From contig NZ_CXPG01000016.1 of NCBI RefSeq assembly GCF_001403735.1, positions 62,001-126,000 on the forward strand: a DNA stretch of 64,000 nt, in the 5' to 3' direction. The translations under genes and the position numbers were made by a program. Every line of letters starts with the position of its first letter. Position 1 is the first letter of the stretch. Under the pieces are notes generated by a model that saw nothing but the letters and a program-made list of their open reading frames with translations, did no database searches and was not told where the DNA came from. This document shows positions 7,780 to 18,272 of the stretch, in pieces. This DNA comes from Jannaschia rubra (GTDB lineage Bacteria > Pseudomonadota > Alphaproteobacteria > Rhodobacterales > Rhodobacteraceae).

Positions 7780-9555
7780 ATGACCAAGCTCCGCTCCCGC
7801 CTGTGGTTCGACAACCCGGACAACCGCGAGATGACCGCACTCTATCTGGAGCGCTATCTCAACTACGGCCTGACGCGGGAGGAGTTGCAGGGCAACAAGC
7901 CCATCATCGCCATCGCCCAGACCGGCAGCGACCTGAGCCCCTGCAATCGCCACCATCTTGAACTGGCCAAGCGGGTGCGCGACGGGATCATCTCGCAGGG
8001 CGGGGTTCCGATGGAGATCCCGGTCCATCCGATTCAGGAGACGGGCAAGCGGCCGACCGCGTCGCTCGACCGCAACCTTGCCTATCTGTCGCTGGTCGAG
8101 ACGTTGAACGGCTATCCGGTCGATGGCGTGGTGCTGATGATCGGCTGCGACAAGACCACGCCCGCGCTTCTGATGGCGGCGGCGACGGTGAACATCCCGG
8201 CCATCGCCCTGTCGGTCGGGCCGATGCTGAACGGCTGGTTCAAGGGCGTCCGCACCGGGTCGGGCACCATCGTCTGGAAGGCCCGCGAACTGCACGCGGC
8301 GGGCGAGATCGACGACGCCGGTTTCATGGAGATCGTCGCATCCTCCACCTCCTCCGTCGGCTATTGCAACACCATGGGCACCGCCTCGACCATGAACTCG
8401 CTCGCGGAGGCGCTGGGCATGCAACTGCCCGGCAGCGCGGCCATTCCCGCGCCCTATCGCCAGCGCGGGCAGATCAGCTACCAGACGGGGCAGCGGATCG
8501 TCGAGATGGTGCATGAGGACATGAAGCCCACCGACATCATGACGCGCGAAGCCTTCGAGAACGCCGTCGTGGTGAACTCCGCCATCGGCGGCTCGACCAA
8601 TGCGCCGATCCACCTGAACGCCGTGGCGCGTCATCTGGGCGTGCCGCTCGACAACGACGACTGGCAGAGGTTGGGGCACAAGGTGCCGCTTCTGGTGAAC
8701 CTTCAGCCGGCGGGTGAATATCTGGGCGAAGACTACTATCACGCGGGCGGTGTGCCGGCCGTTGTGGCCGAATTGATGGCCGCCAAGATGCTGCCCCACC
8801 CCCGCGCGATGACTGCGAACGGGCGGACCATCGGTGACAACTGCGGCGAAACCCGCAGCCATCAGCCCGAGGTCATCCACCGCGTCGATCAGCCGATGAT
8901 GGCGGAAGCCGGGTTCCTGAACCTCAAGGGCAACCTGTTCGACAGCGCCATCATGAAGACCTCGGTCATCAGTCCCGAGTTCCGCGACCGCTATCTTTCC
9001 AACCTGGATGATCCCGAAGCCTTCGAGGGGCGGGCGGTCGTATTCGATGGGCCGGAAGATTATCACTTGAAGATCGACGACGAAGCCCTTGGAATAGATG
9101 AAAACTGCATCCTCATCATGCGCGGCGTCGGGCCCATCGGCTACCCCGGCGCGGCCGAGGTGGTGAACATGCGGCCGCCGTCGTACCTGCTGCGAAAAGG
9201 CATCACCGCGCTGCCTTGCATCGGCGACGGGCGGCAGTCGGGCACATCCGGCAGCCCCAGCATCCTCAACGCCTCGCCCGAGGCGGCGGCGGGTGGCGGG
9301 CTGGCGCTGGTGCGGACCGGCGACCGGATCCGCATCGACCTGCGCCGGGGCACGGTGGACATGCTGGTGGACGACGCCGAACTGGAGGCGCGCCGCGCCG
9401 CCTTGCCCGACCGCCCCTTCACGCCAGATAGCGAGACACCCTGGCAGGAAATCTTCCGCGAACGGGTGGGTCCGCTGTCCGAGGGCATGATCCTGCGCGG
9501 GGCCGACGCCTATCGCGGCACTGCGCAGAAGGGTACGTCCCGCGACAACCATTGA
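7780..9555 (+). CDS. IlvD/Edd-family sugar-acid dehydratase (arabonate/pentonate dehydratase-like)
   Basis: Iron-sulfur dehydratase of 591 residues in the dihydroxy-acid dehydratase/6-phosphogluconate dehydratase family. C55 (SPCNRH), C123 (GCDKTTP) and C196 (YCNTMG) are the expected cluster ligands, and K125 is the usual carbamylated, magnesium-binding lysine. Length and motifs fit the pentonate/hexonate branch (L-arabonate, D-xylonate or fuconate dehydratases) better than IlvD itself. Forty-two bases after the SDR gene and 18 bases before the FAH gene, so it is in the middle of the operon and likely performs the first dehydration step. Confidence 0.88.
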   Translation: MTKLRSRLWFDNPDNREMTALYLERYLNYGLTREELQGNKPIIAIAQTGSDLSPCNRHHLELAKRVRDGIISQGGVPMEIPVHPIQETGKRPTASLDRNLAYLSLVETLNGYPVDGVVLMIGCDKTTPALLMAAATVNIPAIALSVGPMLNGWFKGVRTGSGTIVWKARELHAAGEIDDAGFMEIVASSTSSVGYCNTMGTASTMNSLAEALGMQLPGSAAIPAPYRQRGQISYQTGQRIVEMVHEDMKPTDIMTREAFENAVVVNSAIGGSTNAPIHLNAVARHLGVPLDNDDWQRLGHKVPLLVNLQPAGEYLGEDYYHAGGVPAVVAELMAAKMLPHPRAMTANGRTIGDNCGETRSHQPEVIHRVDQPMMAEAGFLNLKGNLFDSAIMKTSVISPEFRDRYLSNLDDPEAFEGRAVVFDGPEDYHLKIDDEALGIDENCILIMRGVGPIGYPGAAEVVNMRPPSYLLRKGITALPCIGDGRQSGTSGSPSILNASPEAAAGGGLALVRTGDRIRIDLRRGTVDMLVDDAELEARRAALPDRPFTPDSETPWQEIFRERVGPLSEGMILRGADAYRGTAQKGTSRDNH

Positions 9556-9573
9556 ACAACAAGGAGATACGGA

Positions 9574-10422
9574 ATGAAGCTCTGCCGCTTTGGTGAACCG
9601 GGCGAGGAACGTCCCGGCATGATCGACCACAATGGCGACCTGCGCGACCTGTCCGACGAGATCGCGGACATCGGGCACGAGGCGCTGACGGACCTGTCGC
9701 TCGACATCCTGTCCAAGCTCGACCCGATGAAGCTGCCGCTGATCGACCATCCGGTCCGCTACGGCCCCTGCGTCACCGGGATCGGCAAGTTCCTGTGCAT
9801 CGGGCTGAACTACTCCGACCACGCGGCCGAAACCGGCGCGGCGATCCCCGAGCATCCGATCCTGTTCCACAAGGCGACCAGCGCCGTTGTGGGCCCGAAC
9901 GACGACGTGGTGATGCCGCGCGGGTCGACGCATACCGACTGGGAAGTCGAATTGGGCGTCGTGATCGGCAAGCCGTGCAAATACGTCACCGAGGAGGAGG
10001 CGCTCGACTACGTCGCGGGCTATTGCATCGTCAACGACGTGTCCGAGCGGCATTTCCAGACGCAGCTGACCGGCCAGTGGACCAAGGGAAAAAGCTGCGA
10101 CACCTTCGGCCCCATCGGCCCTTGGCTCGTGACGCGGGACGAGGTAGGCGACCCGCAGAACCTTGCCATGTCCTGCGACGTGAACGGCAAGCGGATGCAG
10201 ACCGGCAACACCTCGACCATGATCTTCACTGTCGCGCAGTGCATCAGCCACCTGAGCCAGCTCATGACCCTTCACCCCGGCGACGTCATCAGCACCGGCA
10301 CCCCGCCGGGGGTCGGCATGGGGATGAAGCCGGAGCCGGTCTATCTCAAGACGGGCGACGTGATGGAGCTTGCCATCGACGGGCTGGGAACCCAGCGGCA
10401 GGAGGTGCGGGCCGATGAGTAA
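9574..10422 (+). CDS. Fumarylacetoacetate hydrolase family protein (probable 2,4-diketo-3-deoxy acid hydrolase)
   Basis: FAH-fold metal-dependent hydrolase of 282 residues that would cleave a C-C bond next to a carbonyl. The metal-binding acids E124 and E126 (WEVELG) and D155 (IVNDVSER) are present, as is GDVISTGTPPGVG near the C-terminus. In the L-fuconate and L-rhamnonate diketo routes a homologue hydrolyses the 2,4-diketo-3-deoxy acid to pyruvate and a hydroxy acid such as lactate or glycolate. The SDR and dehydratase upstream support the same role here. RBS AAGGAGAT precedes the ATG; the 3' end overlaps the next gene by 8 bases. Confidence 0.88.
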   Translation: MKLCRFGEPGEERPGMIDHNGDLRDLSDEIADIGHEALTDLSLDILSKLDPMKLPLIDHPVRYGPCVTGIGKFLCIGLNYSDHAAETGAAIPEHPILFHKATSAVVGPNDDVVMPRGSTHTDWEVELGVVIGKPCKYVTEEEALDYVAGYCIVNDVSERHFQTQLTGQWTKGKSCDTFGPIGPWLVTRDEVGDPQNLAMSCDVNGKRMQTGNTSTMIFTVAQCISHLSQLMTLHPGDVISTGTPPGVGMGMKPEPVYLKTGDVMELAIDGLGTQRQEVRADE

Positions 10423-11371
10423 GGCGAAGCTTCTCCAGATCGGGGACATCACCGACCGGATGCACGACGCCCTGTCGCCGCATTTCGACGTCGACGTGCT
10501 GTTCGCGCAGGACGACCGCGACGCGTTCCTGCGCGAGCATGGGGCAGATTATCCGGCAATCCTGACCAACGGCCATTGGGGTGTGCCCGACGACGTCTTC
10601 GCCGCGACCCCGAACCTCAAGGTCGTCAGCAGCTATGGCGTGGGCTACGACGCCATCGACGCCGGTGCCTGCGCCGCTCGCGGCATCCTCGTGGCGCATA
10701 CGCCCGACGTGCTGAACGACGAGGTGGCCAATACCTTCGTCATGCTTTGGCTCGCCGTCTCGCGCAGCCTGATCCCCGCCGACCGCCATGCGCGGTCGGG
10801 CGACTGGGAGCGGGACGGGAGCTTTCCTCTGACGCGGTCGGTGCAGAACCGGCGCGTGGGTATCCTGGGGCTGGGGCGGATCGGCCAGACCATCGCCGAC
10901 CGCTGCGAGGCGTTCGGAGCGGAAATCCACTATCACTCCCGCTCGAAGAAGGACGTCGACTACACTTATCACGACAGCCCCCTGAAGCTGGCCGAAGCGG
11001 TCGAGGTTCTGGTCGCGATCACCCCCGGCGGCCCGTCCACCCATCACATCGTCGATGTCGATGTCCTCGGGGGCCTCGGTGCCGACGGGCTGTTCTTCAA
11101 CGTGGCGCGTGGGTCCGTGGTGGACGAGGCGGCGCTGGTCAAGGCCTTGCAGGACGGGACCATCGCGGGCGCGGGCCTCGATGTCTTCGAGGAGGAGCCG
11201 AAGATCCCCGACGCGCTCAAGTCGAGGGATAACGTCGTCCTCACGCCCCACGTCGCATCCGCCACGCATGAGACGCGGCAGGCGATGGGCGATCTGGTGG
11301 TCGAGAACCTGACCCAGTGGCTCAAGGAAGGAACGGTGAAGACGCCGGTTCCCGAATGTCGGAACCTCTGA
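10415..11371 (+). CDS. D-isomer-specific 2-hydroxyacid dehydrogenase
   Basis: NAD(P)-dependent dehydrogenase of 318 residues. It shows GLGRIG (152-157) in the nucleotide-binding domain and the catalytic set R232 (VARGSVVDE), E261 (FEEEP) and H279 (TPHVASAT). Such enzymes interconvert 2-keto acids and D-2-hydroxy acids (glyoxylate/hydroxypyruvate reductase type); here it may process the hydroxy or keto acid released by the FAH enzyme. Start 10415 lies within the last codons of the FAH gene with GGAGG nine bases upstream; a longer in-frame start at 10370 would overlap far more. Confidence 0.88.
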   Translation: MSKAKLLQIGDITDRMHDALSPHFDVDVLFAQDDRDAFLREHGADYPAILTNGHWGVPDDVFAATPNLKVVSSYGVGYDAIDAGACAARGILVAHTPDVLNDEVANTFVMLWLAVSRSLIPADRHARSGDWERDGSFPLTRSVQNRRVGILGLGRIGQTIADRCEAFGAEIHYHSRSKKDVDYTYHDSPLKLAEAVEVLVAITPGGPSTHHIVDVDVLGGLGADGLFFNVARGSVVDEAALVKALQDGTIAGAGLDVFEEEPKIPDALKSRDNVVLTPHVASATHETRQAMGDLVVENLTQWLKEGTVKTPVPECRNL

Positions 11372-12441
11372 TCGTCTCGGTCGGGGCGCGTCTGTTCGAC
11401 GTGCCCCTGGACGAGGTTCTGGTCGATGCGAAGCACGGCGACCATACGCATTTCCAGCTCGTCACCTGTACCATCCGCACCTCCGACGGTGTGGAGGGGA
11501 CAGGGTACACCTATACAGGCGGCAAGGGCGGCACCGCGATCCTCGCCATGATACGCGACGATCTGGCGCCGATGCTGACGGGGCAGGTGGCCGAGCCGGA
11601 GGCGCTGCACGACGCGATGCAATGGCATGTCCACTATGTCGCGCGGGGCGGCATCGCTTCCTTCGCGATCTCTGCCGTGGACATTGCCCTATGGGACATT
11701 CGCGGCCGCCGGTCGGAACGCTCGCTGGTGGCCATGGCCGGGGGTACGTCCGACAGGTGCCGGGCCTATGCCGGCGGGATCGACCTGGGGTTCGACCTGC
11801 CGAAGCTGCTGAAGTCGGTCGAGGGATATCTGGAGCGCGGCTTCGACGGTGTGAAGATCAAGGTGGGCCGTGCGGACGATCAGGCGCGCGCCGCTGCCGT
11901 GCGTGACCTGATCGGGCCGGACCGGGCCTTCATGGTGGATGCGAACTACTCCCTGACCGAAACGCAGGCCATCGACGCGGCCAAGGGGTTCATGGACCAC
12001 GACATCCTCTGGTTCGAGGAGCCGGTAATCCCCGACGATTACGACGCCTATGCGCGCATTCACGCGGCGACCGGCTGCCCTCTGGCCATGGGCGAGAACC
12101 TGCACACGGAGCATGAGTTCGGATATGCGCTGGCCCGGTCGCACCTGTCCTATATGCAGCCCGACGCGAGCAACTGCGGCGGCATTACCGGGTGGCTGCG
12201 CGTGGCCGGCATGTGTCGGGAGGCCGGCCTGCCGGTGTGCAGCCACGGGATGCAGGAGTTGCACGTCTCGCTCGTGTCGGCCCAACCGAACGCCGGGTTG
12301 ATCGAGGTGCACAGCTTTCCCATCGACCGCTACACCACCCGTCCGCTGGTGGTCGAAGACGCACGGGCCGTCGCGCCGGACGTGCCCGGCATCGGCGTCA
12401 CCTTCGATTGGGAGAGGCTCGGCCCTTTCGAGCGGCGCTAG
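11356..12441 (+). CDS. Mandelate racemase/muconate lactonizing enzyme family dehydratase (MR subgroup)
   Basis: Enolase-superfamily protein of 361 residues. The barrel carries K167-x-K169, metal ligands D195 (VDAN), E221 (FEEP) and E247 (GEN), and H297 in CSHGM, which defines the mandelate racemase subgroup containing galactonate, rhamnonate, tartrate and similar acid-sugar dehydratases. Start 11356 overlaps the dehydrogenase stop by 16 bases. The stop is in a CTAG shared with the stop of the convergent HDAC gene. This is a second candidate sugar-acid dehydratase in one operon, so the substrates of the two enzymes may differ. Confidence 0.87.
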   Translation: MSEPLIVSVGARLFDVPLDEVLVDAKHGDHTHFQLVTCTIRTSDGVEGTGYTYTGGKGGTAILAMIRDDLAPMLTGQVAEPEALHDAMQWHVHYVARGGIASFAISAVDIALWDIRGRRSERSLVAMAGGTSDRCRAYAGGIDLGFDLPKLLKSVEGYLERGFDGVKIKVGRADDQARAAAVRDLIGPDRAFMVDANYSLTETQAIDAAKGFMDHDILWFEEPVIPDDYDAYARIHAATGCPLAMGENLHTEHEFGYALARSHLSYMQPDASNCGGITGWLRVAGMCREAGLPVCSHGMQELHVSLVSAQPNAGLIEVHSFPIDRYTTRPLVVEDARAVAPDVPGIGVTFDWERLGPFERR

Positions 12442-13574
12442 AGCCACCGCCCGGGTATCGCCCCGATCCTGGCCGAGAGGCTGGCCACGCGGTCCGTCAC
12501 CTCTGGCTTGACGGGGCCGAGGCGGGCGGTATCGCGCAGGGCCGTGAACCAGTGGTCCGGCGGATTGCGCCCGCGCGAGTTGCCGTCGAACCGCAGGCCC
12601 CGCAGCACCTGCTCGGCCTCGGGCGGCAGGCGGTCGGGAATGTCCTGCCCGGACAGCACGGCCCATGCCCCGGTCCAGAGCCGCCCCACCGACCAGGGGT
12701 TGTAGCCGCCCCCGCCCAGCAGCAAAAAGCGCGGGGCAAGCGGCAGCAGCGCGCGCAGCATGTCGAGATGCGCATTGTTCGAGAGCGAAAGGCGCGACAG
12801 CGGGTCCTCCTCGACGGCATCGGCGCCGCATTGCAGGACGATGGCATCGGGGGCAAAGGCTTCCACGGCGGGCAGGATCAGCCGGTCGCGGGCCAGCGCC
12901 ATCTCGTCATCGTTCAACCCGCGCGGCAGGGGCAGGTTGAACACCTCACCCAGGCCCGCGTCGTGCAGATGGCCGGTGAAGGGCCAGCGCCGCTCCTCAT
13001 GTGTTGAAATGAGCAGGACGTCAGGGTTCTCGGCAAACGCATGCTCGACCCCGTCCATGTGATGCGCATCGATGTCGACATAGGCCACGCGCGGTGCGCC
13101 GTTGCGACGCAGCGACAGGATGCCCAGCACCGCATCGTTGAGGTAACAGAACCCGTTTGCGCGGTCGGGCATTCCATGATGCGTCCCGCCGCCGGGGTTG
13201 TGGATGCGCCCGCCGCCGGCCAGCATCTCGCCCGCCAGAAGCGAGGCGCCGGCGCCGGTGGCGGGGCGGCGGAACATCTCGGGGAAGACCGGGTTCGACG
13301 CGGTCCCGAGGCCATGACGGTCGCGCGTCGGGGGGTCGACGGCTCCGGCACGTTCCGCAGCCTCCAGCGCGGCCAGATAGTCAGGGGTGTGCCACGTGGC
13401 CAATGCGGCGGGCTTGGCGCGGGGCGAGACGCGGAACCGGTCGGGCGGCAGCCATCCCAGGGCGCGCGATAGGTCCAGCACCGTGGATACGCGCGGCACG
13501 CGCAATGGATGCCAGCCGCCATAGCTGGACCCGCGATAGATTTCCGACCCGAACAGAAGCGGTCCCAGGGTCAG
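12438..13574 (-). CDS. Histone deacetylase family protein (AcuC/HDAC-like zinc deacylase)
   Basis: Arginase/deacetylase-fold enzyme that probably removes acyl groups from small molecules or proteins. Motifs include GGGTHHGM, a DIDAHHMDG zinc site, QCGADA and GGGGYNP. The first ATG/GTG/TTG in frame is TTG at 13505, but the sequence just upstream in the same frame still encodes family-like residues ([17 protein letters not shown]). The true start is therefore likely a CTG near 13574, where CTGA would overlap the glutathione peroxidase stop. From TTG the protein is 355 residues, from CTG about 378. The far end shares CTAG with the MR-type dehydratase stop. Confidence 0.8.
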   Translation of the reverse strand: MTLGPLLFGSEIYRGSSYGGWHPLRVPRVSTVLDLSRALGWLPPDRFRVSPRAKPAALATWHTPDYLAALEAAERAGAVDPPTRDRHGLGTASNPVFPEMFRRPATGAGASLLAGEMLAGGGRIHNPGGGTHHGMPDRANGFCYLNDAVLGILSLRRNGAPRVAYVDIDAHHMDGVEHAFAENPDVLLISTHEERRWPFTGHLHDAGLGEVFNLPLPRGLNDDEMALARDRLILPAVEAFAPDAIVLQCGADAVEEDPLSRLSLSNNAHLDMLRALLPLAPRFLLLGGGGYNPWSVGRLWTGAWAVLSGQDIPDRLPPEAEQVLRGLRFDGNSRGRNPPDHWFTALRDTARLGPVKPEVTDRVASLSARIGAIPGRWL

Positions 13575-14071
13575 GGGAGCGCGCCTTCGACGACGGCGAC
13601 GAAGCGCGGCGACAGGGGACCGATGCCCGAACCCTCGAACGCGACCAGCGCACCGTCCGGTCCCAGAAGCGCCTTGTTGAAGTTCCAGCGCGGCGTACGG
13701 CCGTGGGTCGTGGCGAGCCAGCGATAGAACGGATGCGCGTCCGCACCCGTGACTTGCGTAATCGAGGTCAGGGGAAGCGTCAGATCATAGGTGACCTCAC
13801 AGAAGCGCGCGACCTCGTCCTCCGTGTCCAACTCCTGCCGGAAATCGTTCGACGGAACTGCGATCACCGTGAGGCCGGCGCGGCCATAGCGATCCTGCAG
13901 CGTCTGCAGGTCGGCATATTGGCCGGTGAAAGCGCAGAGCGAAGCGGTATTGACCACGAGCACCGCGCGCCCCCTCAGATCGTCCAGGTCGATCGTGCCG
14001 CCGTCGATCGCCTCGAATTCGAAGGCAGCGGCGGGAAGGGCGGTCATCAGAAGGGCCAGAAGCGCGCGCAT
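13571..14071 (-). CDS. Glutathione peroxidase family protein, secreted
   Basis: Thiol peroxidase of 166 residues with an N-terminal signal-like segment (MRALLALLMTALPAAA), so it likely acts in the periplasm. The active-site motif NTASLCAFTGQY has cysteine (C46) in place of selenocysteine, and the later WNFNKALLG supplies the conserved tryptophan and asparagine. Bacterial cysteine-type members generally use thioredoxin rather than glutathione. The 3' end may overlap the start of the HDAC gene in a translation-coupled pair. Confidence 0.9.
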   Translation of the reverse strand: MRALLALLMTALPAAAFEFEAIDGGTIDLDDLRGRAVLVVNTASLCAFTGQYADLQTLQDRYGRAGLTVIAVPSNDFRQELDTEDEVARFCEVTYDLTLPLTSITQVTGADAHPFYRWLATTHGRTPRWNFNKALLGPDGALVAFEGSGIGPLSPRFVAVVEGALP

Positions 14072-14170
14072 CCCGTAACGATAGCGGTCCTGCCGTCCGC
14101 ATCAAGGGTCGGACCTGTTGCGCGGAACGGGAAAGTCCCTAGATTGATTTGCCCAACCACCGGAACGCCG

Positions 14171-14569
14171 ATGATCCGATACTCCCTCAAATGCGCCGAT
14201 GGCCACGCCTTCGATGGCTGGTTCCGGTCGGCCGACGCCTTCGACGATCTGGCCGCGGGAAGACGGGTCGAATGTTCCGTCTGCGGTTCCACCGATGTGC
14301 AGAAGACGATGATGGCCCCCCGCGTGGGAGGCCTGTCCGCGCCCGCGTCGGAGGTCGAGAAGAAGATCGCGGCCCTGCGCCGCAAGGTCGAGGCGGAGGC
14401 CACCTATGTCGGCGGCCGTTTCGCGCAGGAGGCGCGGGCGATCCATGACGGTGAAGTTCCTGACCGCCCCATCTATGGCGAGGCCAATGCTGCCGAGGTC
14501 CGCGACCTGCTGCGAGACGGCGTGCCGGTGGCGCCGCTGCCGTTCCTGCCGAAATCGCGGGCGAACTGA
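14171..14569 (+). CDS. DUF1178 family protein
   Basis: Conserved alphaproteobacterial protein of 132 residues with unknown function. The N-terminus MIRYSLKCADGHAFDGWF with C8, then C35 and C38 (CSVCGS), looks like a small zinc ribbon, followed by helices with EVEKKIAALRRKVEAEATYVG. The start is chosen because the conserved family N-terminus begins here; the longer open frame upstream is antisense to the peroxidase and HDAC genes. Its TGA overlaps the next ATG by one base (TGATG), so the two genes are coupled. Confidence 0.88.
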   Translation: MIRYSLKCADGHAFDGWFRSADAFDDLAAGRRVECSVCGSTDVQKTMMAPRVGGLSAPASEVEKKIAALRRKVEAEATYVGGRFAQEARAIHDGEVPDRPIYGEANAAEVRDLLRDGVPVAPLPFLPKSRAN

Positions 14570-15195
14570 TGCGGACGCTCGTTACCGGGGCGGCGCGCGG
14601 TATCGGCGCGGCACTGATGGCGGAGGGGCGGGCCCGTGGTCATGATATTTTCGGTACGACGCGGACGGGCGACGGGCTGCAACTGGACGTGACCGATGCT
14701 GCGGCGCAGGCCCGGGTCGCGGCGAAGGTCGGGCTGCTCGACCTGCTGGTGTGCAACGCCGGCATCTTCATCGACCGGGCGATGACGGTCGAGACGCTGA
14801 CCGCGGATGCACTGACGCGGACCTTCGCGACGAATGTGACTGGCGTGTTCCTGACGGTGCAGGCGCAGTTGAAGAACCTGCGTCCCGGTGCGCGGGTGGC
14901 CATCATCGGATCGCAGATGGGATCTTCGGCGCGCGCGGGCGGGAACGGGCTGGCCTATCGTGCGTCGAAAGCGGCCGTCGCGAACCTGGGTCTGTCGCTG
15001 TCGGTCGCCCTGCGCGACCGGGGCATCGCGGTCGGCGTCTACCACCCCGGTTGGGTGCGGACCGACATGGGCGGCGGGTCCGCGTCCGTCGACACCGTCA
15101 CGTCTGCGAGGGGCCTTTGGGACCGGTTCGCGGAGCTGGACATGGACCGATCGGGCGAGTTCTTCGAATACGATGGGTCGCCGCTGCCGTTCTGA
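14569..15195 (+). CDS. SDR-family oxidoreductase
   Basis: Short-chain dehydrogenase of 208 residues with TGAARGIG (6-13), NAG (63-65) and Y130xxxK134 (YRASKAAV). It is short at the C-terminus, ending EYDGSPLPF. Resembles the C-factor-like SDRs; the substrate is unknown. It is translationally coupled to the DUF1178 gene and convergent with the DUF2244 gene. Confidence 0.87.
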   Translation: MRTLVTGAARGIGAALMAEGRARGHDIFGTTRTGDGLQLDVTDAAAQARVAAKVGLLDLLVCNAGIFIDRAMTVETLTADALTRTFATNVTGVFLTVQAQLKNLRPGARVAIIGSQMGSSARAGGNGLAYRASKAAVANLGLSLSVALRDRGIAVGVYHPGWVRTDMGGGSASVDTVTSARGLWDRFAELDMDRSGEFFEYDGSPLPF

Positions 15196-15208
15196 ACCGG
15201 CCCGCCGG

Positions 15209-15724
15209 TCAGGGGGCCTTGGCCCGGCTCAACGCGACGAGGAGACGACCCTCCAGCGCACGCCGTTCCTCCGGGGTGAGGAATGCGCCGAGTTCCACCA
15301 CACGCTCACCCCCCGTCAGGGTCAGGTAATCCTCGACCTGTCCGACCTTCTCGTGACGTTCGACACGCACCCAGTAAGGATTGGCCTTCCACGCCCGCTC
15401 CGTCCCGTCGGGGTCGCGGCGGACGAGCATGGCGGCGTCGGGGGTCAGGCTGAACGTCTCGAGGATGTCGCGGTCGCGCCAGTTCCGGTGCAATGACAGC
15501 CACAAAAGAGCGACAGCTCCCATGGCGAACGGCAGGATCCCCCACATCACCACGGTTCCGACCAGCGCGATGAGGGGCAGACTGATCAGCCCGAAGAACA
15601 GGCCCATGACCCAGACGAACCCCGTTCCGGTCAGCGACTGGTGCGGCCAGAGTTGCACCTGAAACAGGAAGGCCCCCGGCGATGCGGGGGCCTGCTGCAG
15701 GTCGGTGAGGACCTTGTAGGGCAT
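15209..15724 (-). CDS. DUF2244 domain-containing membrane protein
   Basis: Protein of 171 residues with two adjacent membrane helices (about 35-80: VWVMGLFFGLISLPLIALVG, then WGILPFAMGAVALLWLSL) followed by a soluble C-terminal domain with DRDILETFSLTPDAAMLVRR. This family is typically encoded next to cytochrome oxidase genes in alphaproteobacteria, as here right after ctaD with a one-base overlap. A role in oxidase assembly is possible but not shown. Confidence 0.88.
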   Translation of the reverse strand: MPYKVLTDLQQAPASPGAFLFQVQLWPHQSLTGTGFVWVMGLFFGLISLPLIALVGTVVMWGILPFAMGAVALLWLSLHRNWRDRDILETFSLTPDAAMLVRRDPDGTERAWKANPYWVRVERHEKVGQVEDYLTLTGGERVVELGAFLTPEERRALEGRLLVALSRAKAP

Positions 15725-17397
15725 CAGTTATGCGGATGCCTGTCCCACATCTCACGCGTGGGAAGCTGTTCGAACGTATGCTCCGGCGGTGGGTTGGACA
15801 GGGTCCATTCCAGGGTGTCGGCATGTTCTCCCCAATAGGCCGGGGCCGCGACTTTCTTGCCGGCGAAGATCGTGTAGAAGATGACGCCGATGAAGAACAG
15901 GAACGACGCGAAGGAGATGAAGGCACCCCAGCTCGACACATGATTCCAGAGCGCGAAGGCGTCGGGATAGTCGATGTAGCGGCGTGGCATGCCCTGACGG
16001 CCGAGGAAGTGCTGCGGGAAGAACGTCAGGTTCGCACCGATGAAGAACACCCAGAAGTGCAGCTTGCCGGCCCATTCGGGATACTGGCGGCCCGACATCT
16101 TGCCGATCCAGTAGTAGATGCCGGCGAAGATGCCGAATACGGCGCCCAGCGACATCACATAGTGGAAGTGCGCGACGACGTAGTAGGTGTCGTGATAGGC
16201 CCGGTCGATGCCGGCCTGCGCCAGAACGACGCCGGTCACGCCGCCCACGGTGAACAGGAAGATGAAGCCGACGGCGAACAGCATTGGCGTCTTGAAGTCG
16301 ATCGAGCCGCCCCACATCGTTGCGATCCACGAGAAGATCTTCACCCCCGTCGGCACCGCGATGATCATGGTCGCGACCATGAAATACGACTGCTGCGAGA
16401 GTGACATGCCCACGGTGTACATGTGATGCGCCCAGACGACGAAGCCGAGCGCGCCAATGGCGATCATGGCATAGACCATCGGCAGATAACCGAAGATCGG
16501 CTTCTTCGAGAAGGTCGAGACGACGTGGCTGACGATGCCGAAGGCGGGCAGGATGACGATGTAGACCTCCGGATGACCGAAGAACCACAGGATGTGCTGG
16601 TAGAGCACCGGGTCGCCACCGCCGGCCGGATCGAAGAACGTCGTGCCGAAGTTACGGTCGGTCAGCAGCATGGTGATCGCGCCGGCCAGCACGGGCAGGG
16701 CGAGAAGGATCATCCAGGCGGTCACGAAGATCGACCAGGCGAACAGCGGCACCTTGTGAAGGGTCATGCCCGGCGCGCGCATGTTCAGGAAGGTGGTGAT
16801 GATATTGATCGACCCCAGGATGGACGACGCGCCCGAGACGTGGACGGCGAAGATGGCGATGTCGGTGGAAAGCCCCGCCTCGGTGGTCGACAATGGCGGA
16901 TAGAGGACCCAGCCGATGCCCGACCCGGCCTGACCGTTTCCGCCCGGCGCCAGGACCGACACGACGGCGAGTGTGGTGCCCGCCACGAACAGCCAGAACG
17001 ACAGGTTGTTGAGACGCGGGAACGCCATGTCCGGTGCGCCGATGTGCAGCGGCATGAAATAGTTTCCGAAACCGCCGAACAGCGCGGGAATGACCACGAA
17101 GAACATCATCAGGATGCCGTGGCCGGTGATGAGCACGTTCCAGAGGTGGCCGTTCGGCGTGCACTCACCCGCCGCGGCCGCCGTCAGACGCGCCCCTTCG
17201 AGGCACATGTACTGGACGCCGGGGTCCATCAGCTCCAGCCGCATGTAGACGGTGAAGGCGACCGAGACGAAGCCTGCCAGTCCGGAGACGAGCAGATACA
17301 GGATCCCGATGTCCTTGTGGTTGGTGGACATGAACCAACGCGTGAAGAAGCCGGGCTTCCCGTGCGCGTCGTGTCCGGTGTGTGCGGCGTCGGCCAT
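15724..17397 (-). CDS. ctaD: Cytochrome c oxidase subunit I (aa3 type)
   Basis: Catalytic heme-copper subunit of the aa3 oxidase in the inner membrane, reducing oxygen to water and pumping protons. The 557-residue protein has twelve helices and the diagnostic motifs [24 protein letters not shown] (copper-B histidine-tyrosine crosslink), AHHMYTVGM and VAHFHYV. The start [14 protein letters not shown] at 17397 has GGAG upstream; an in-frame extension is non-conserved. Subunits II and III are not in the window, so ctaD stands apart from ctaBCE, as is usual in Rhodobacterales. Confidence 0.97.
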   Translation of the reverse strand: MADAAHTGHDAHGKPGFFTRWFMSTNHKDIGILYLLVSGLAGFVSVAFTVYMRLELMDPGVQYMCLEGARLTAAAAGECTPNGHLWNVLITGHGILMMFFVVIPALFGGFGNYFMPLHIGAPDMAFPRLNNLSFWLFVAGTTLAVVSVLAPGGNGQAGSGIGWVLYPPLSTTEAGLSTDIAIFAVHVSGASSILGSINIITTFLNMRAPGMTLHKVPLFAWSIFVTAWMILLALPVLAGAITMLLTDRNFGTTFFDPAGGGDPVLYQHILWFFGHPEVYIVILPAFGIVSHVVSTFSKKPIFGYLPMVYAMIAIGALGFVVWAHHMYTVGMSLSQQSYFMVATMIIAVPTGVKIFSWIATMWGGSIDFKTPMLFAVGFIFLFTVGGVTGVVLAQAGIDRAYHDTYYVVAHFHYVMSLGAVFGIFAGIYYWIGKMSGRQYPEWAGKLHFWVFFIGANLTFFPQHFLGRQGMPRRYIDYPDAFALWNHVSSWGAFISFASFLFFIGVIFYTIFAGKKVAAPAYWGEHADTLEWTLSNPPPEHTFEQLPTREMWDRHPHN

Positions 17398-17580
17398 GCG
17401 GTCGCTCCCGTGACGTGAAAATCGAATCTGTCCGGGTACACGCGGGCGCACCCTCTCGGATCCCGTTCTAGCCCCCGTTCCGGCGGTGGGCAACGGCACA
17501 AGAGCGCATCCCGCCGGGGAAAATTGACGCAGGCGCGCGCGAGCGGACGTCCAGCCGTCGACAGCCATCGCGCTGGCGGG

Positions 17581-18231
17581 TCAGGGAAAGCGCTGAACGA
17601 ACGTCCGTTTCAGCGCATCGTCAAGATCGGCGAGCGTCACCGGCAGCCCCAGGTCGACGAGCGAGGTGACGCCATGGCCACGGATGCCGCAGGGGACGAT
17701 GCCGTCGAAATGCGACAGGTCCGGCTCCACGTTGATCGACAGGCCGTGATAGCTGATCCAGCGGCTCAGGCGGATGCCGATGGCGGCGATCTTGTCCTCG
17801 CGCGCCGTGCCGTCGGGCAGGGGCGGGCGGTCAGGGCGGGAAATCCAGACGCCGACGCGCCCGTCGCGGATCTCGCCCTTCAGGCCGAACTCGGCGAGCG
17901 CGTCGATGACCCAGCCCTCCAGCGCCTGGACGAAGGCCCGGACGTCGCGTCCCCGTGCGCCGACGTCCAGCATCACATAGGCGACGCGTTGGCCGGGCCC
18001 GTGATAGGTGTATTGCCCGCCCCGTCGCGCCTCATGCACCGGAAACCTGTCGGGGTCCTTCAGGTCGGCGACCCTGGCGGAGGTTCCGGCGGTATAGAGC
18101 GGCGGATGCTCCAGCAGCCAGATCGCCTCGTTCGCCGTGCCGGCCCGGATCGCGGCGACGCGCGCCTCCATTTGCCGCAAGGCGTCGGCATAGGGGACGA
18201 GGGCGTCCGAAGTGATCCAGTCGGGTTGCAT
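17581..18231 (-). CDS. lipB: Octanoyl-[acyl-carrier-protein]-protein N-octanoyltransferase
   Basis: Transfers octanoyl from acyl carrier protein to lipoyl domains, the first step of lipoate synthesis. The 216-residue protein has [11 protein letters not shown] (71-81), the active-site lysine K147 (REDKIAAIG) and catalytic cysteine C181 (IVPCGIRG). Start at 18231 (MQPDWITSD); an upstream in-frame extension is arginine-rich and unlikely to be translated. It follows the small membrane-protein gene by about 40 bases. Confidence 0.95.
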   Translation of the reverse strand: MQPDWITSDALVPYADALRQMEARVAAIRAGTANEAIWLLEHPPLYTAGTSARVADLKDPDRFPVHEARRGGQYTYHGPGQRVAYVMLDVGARGRDVRAFVQALEGWVIDALAEFGLKGEIRDGRVGVWISRPDRPPLPDGTAREDKIAAIGIRLSRWISYHGLSINVEPDLSHFDGIVPCGIRGHGVTSLVDLGLPVTLADLDDALKRTFVQRFP

Positions 18232-18272
18232 CGGCTTCGGTCTAGAGACGGCGACCGAAGCGAACAAGCGGT

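Noticed and set aside
6913-10452. An 1179-codon minus-strand open frame opposite the SDR, IlvD and FAH genes
   Set aside because: No motif, no ribosome site, and fully covered by strong genes on the plus strand.
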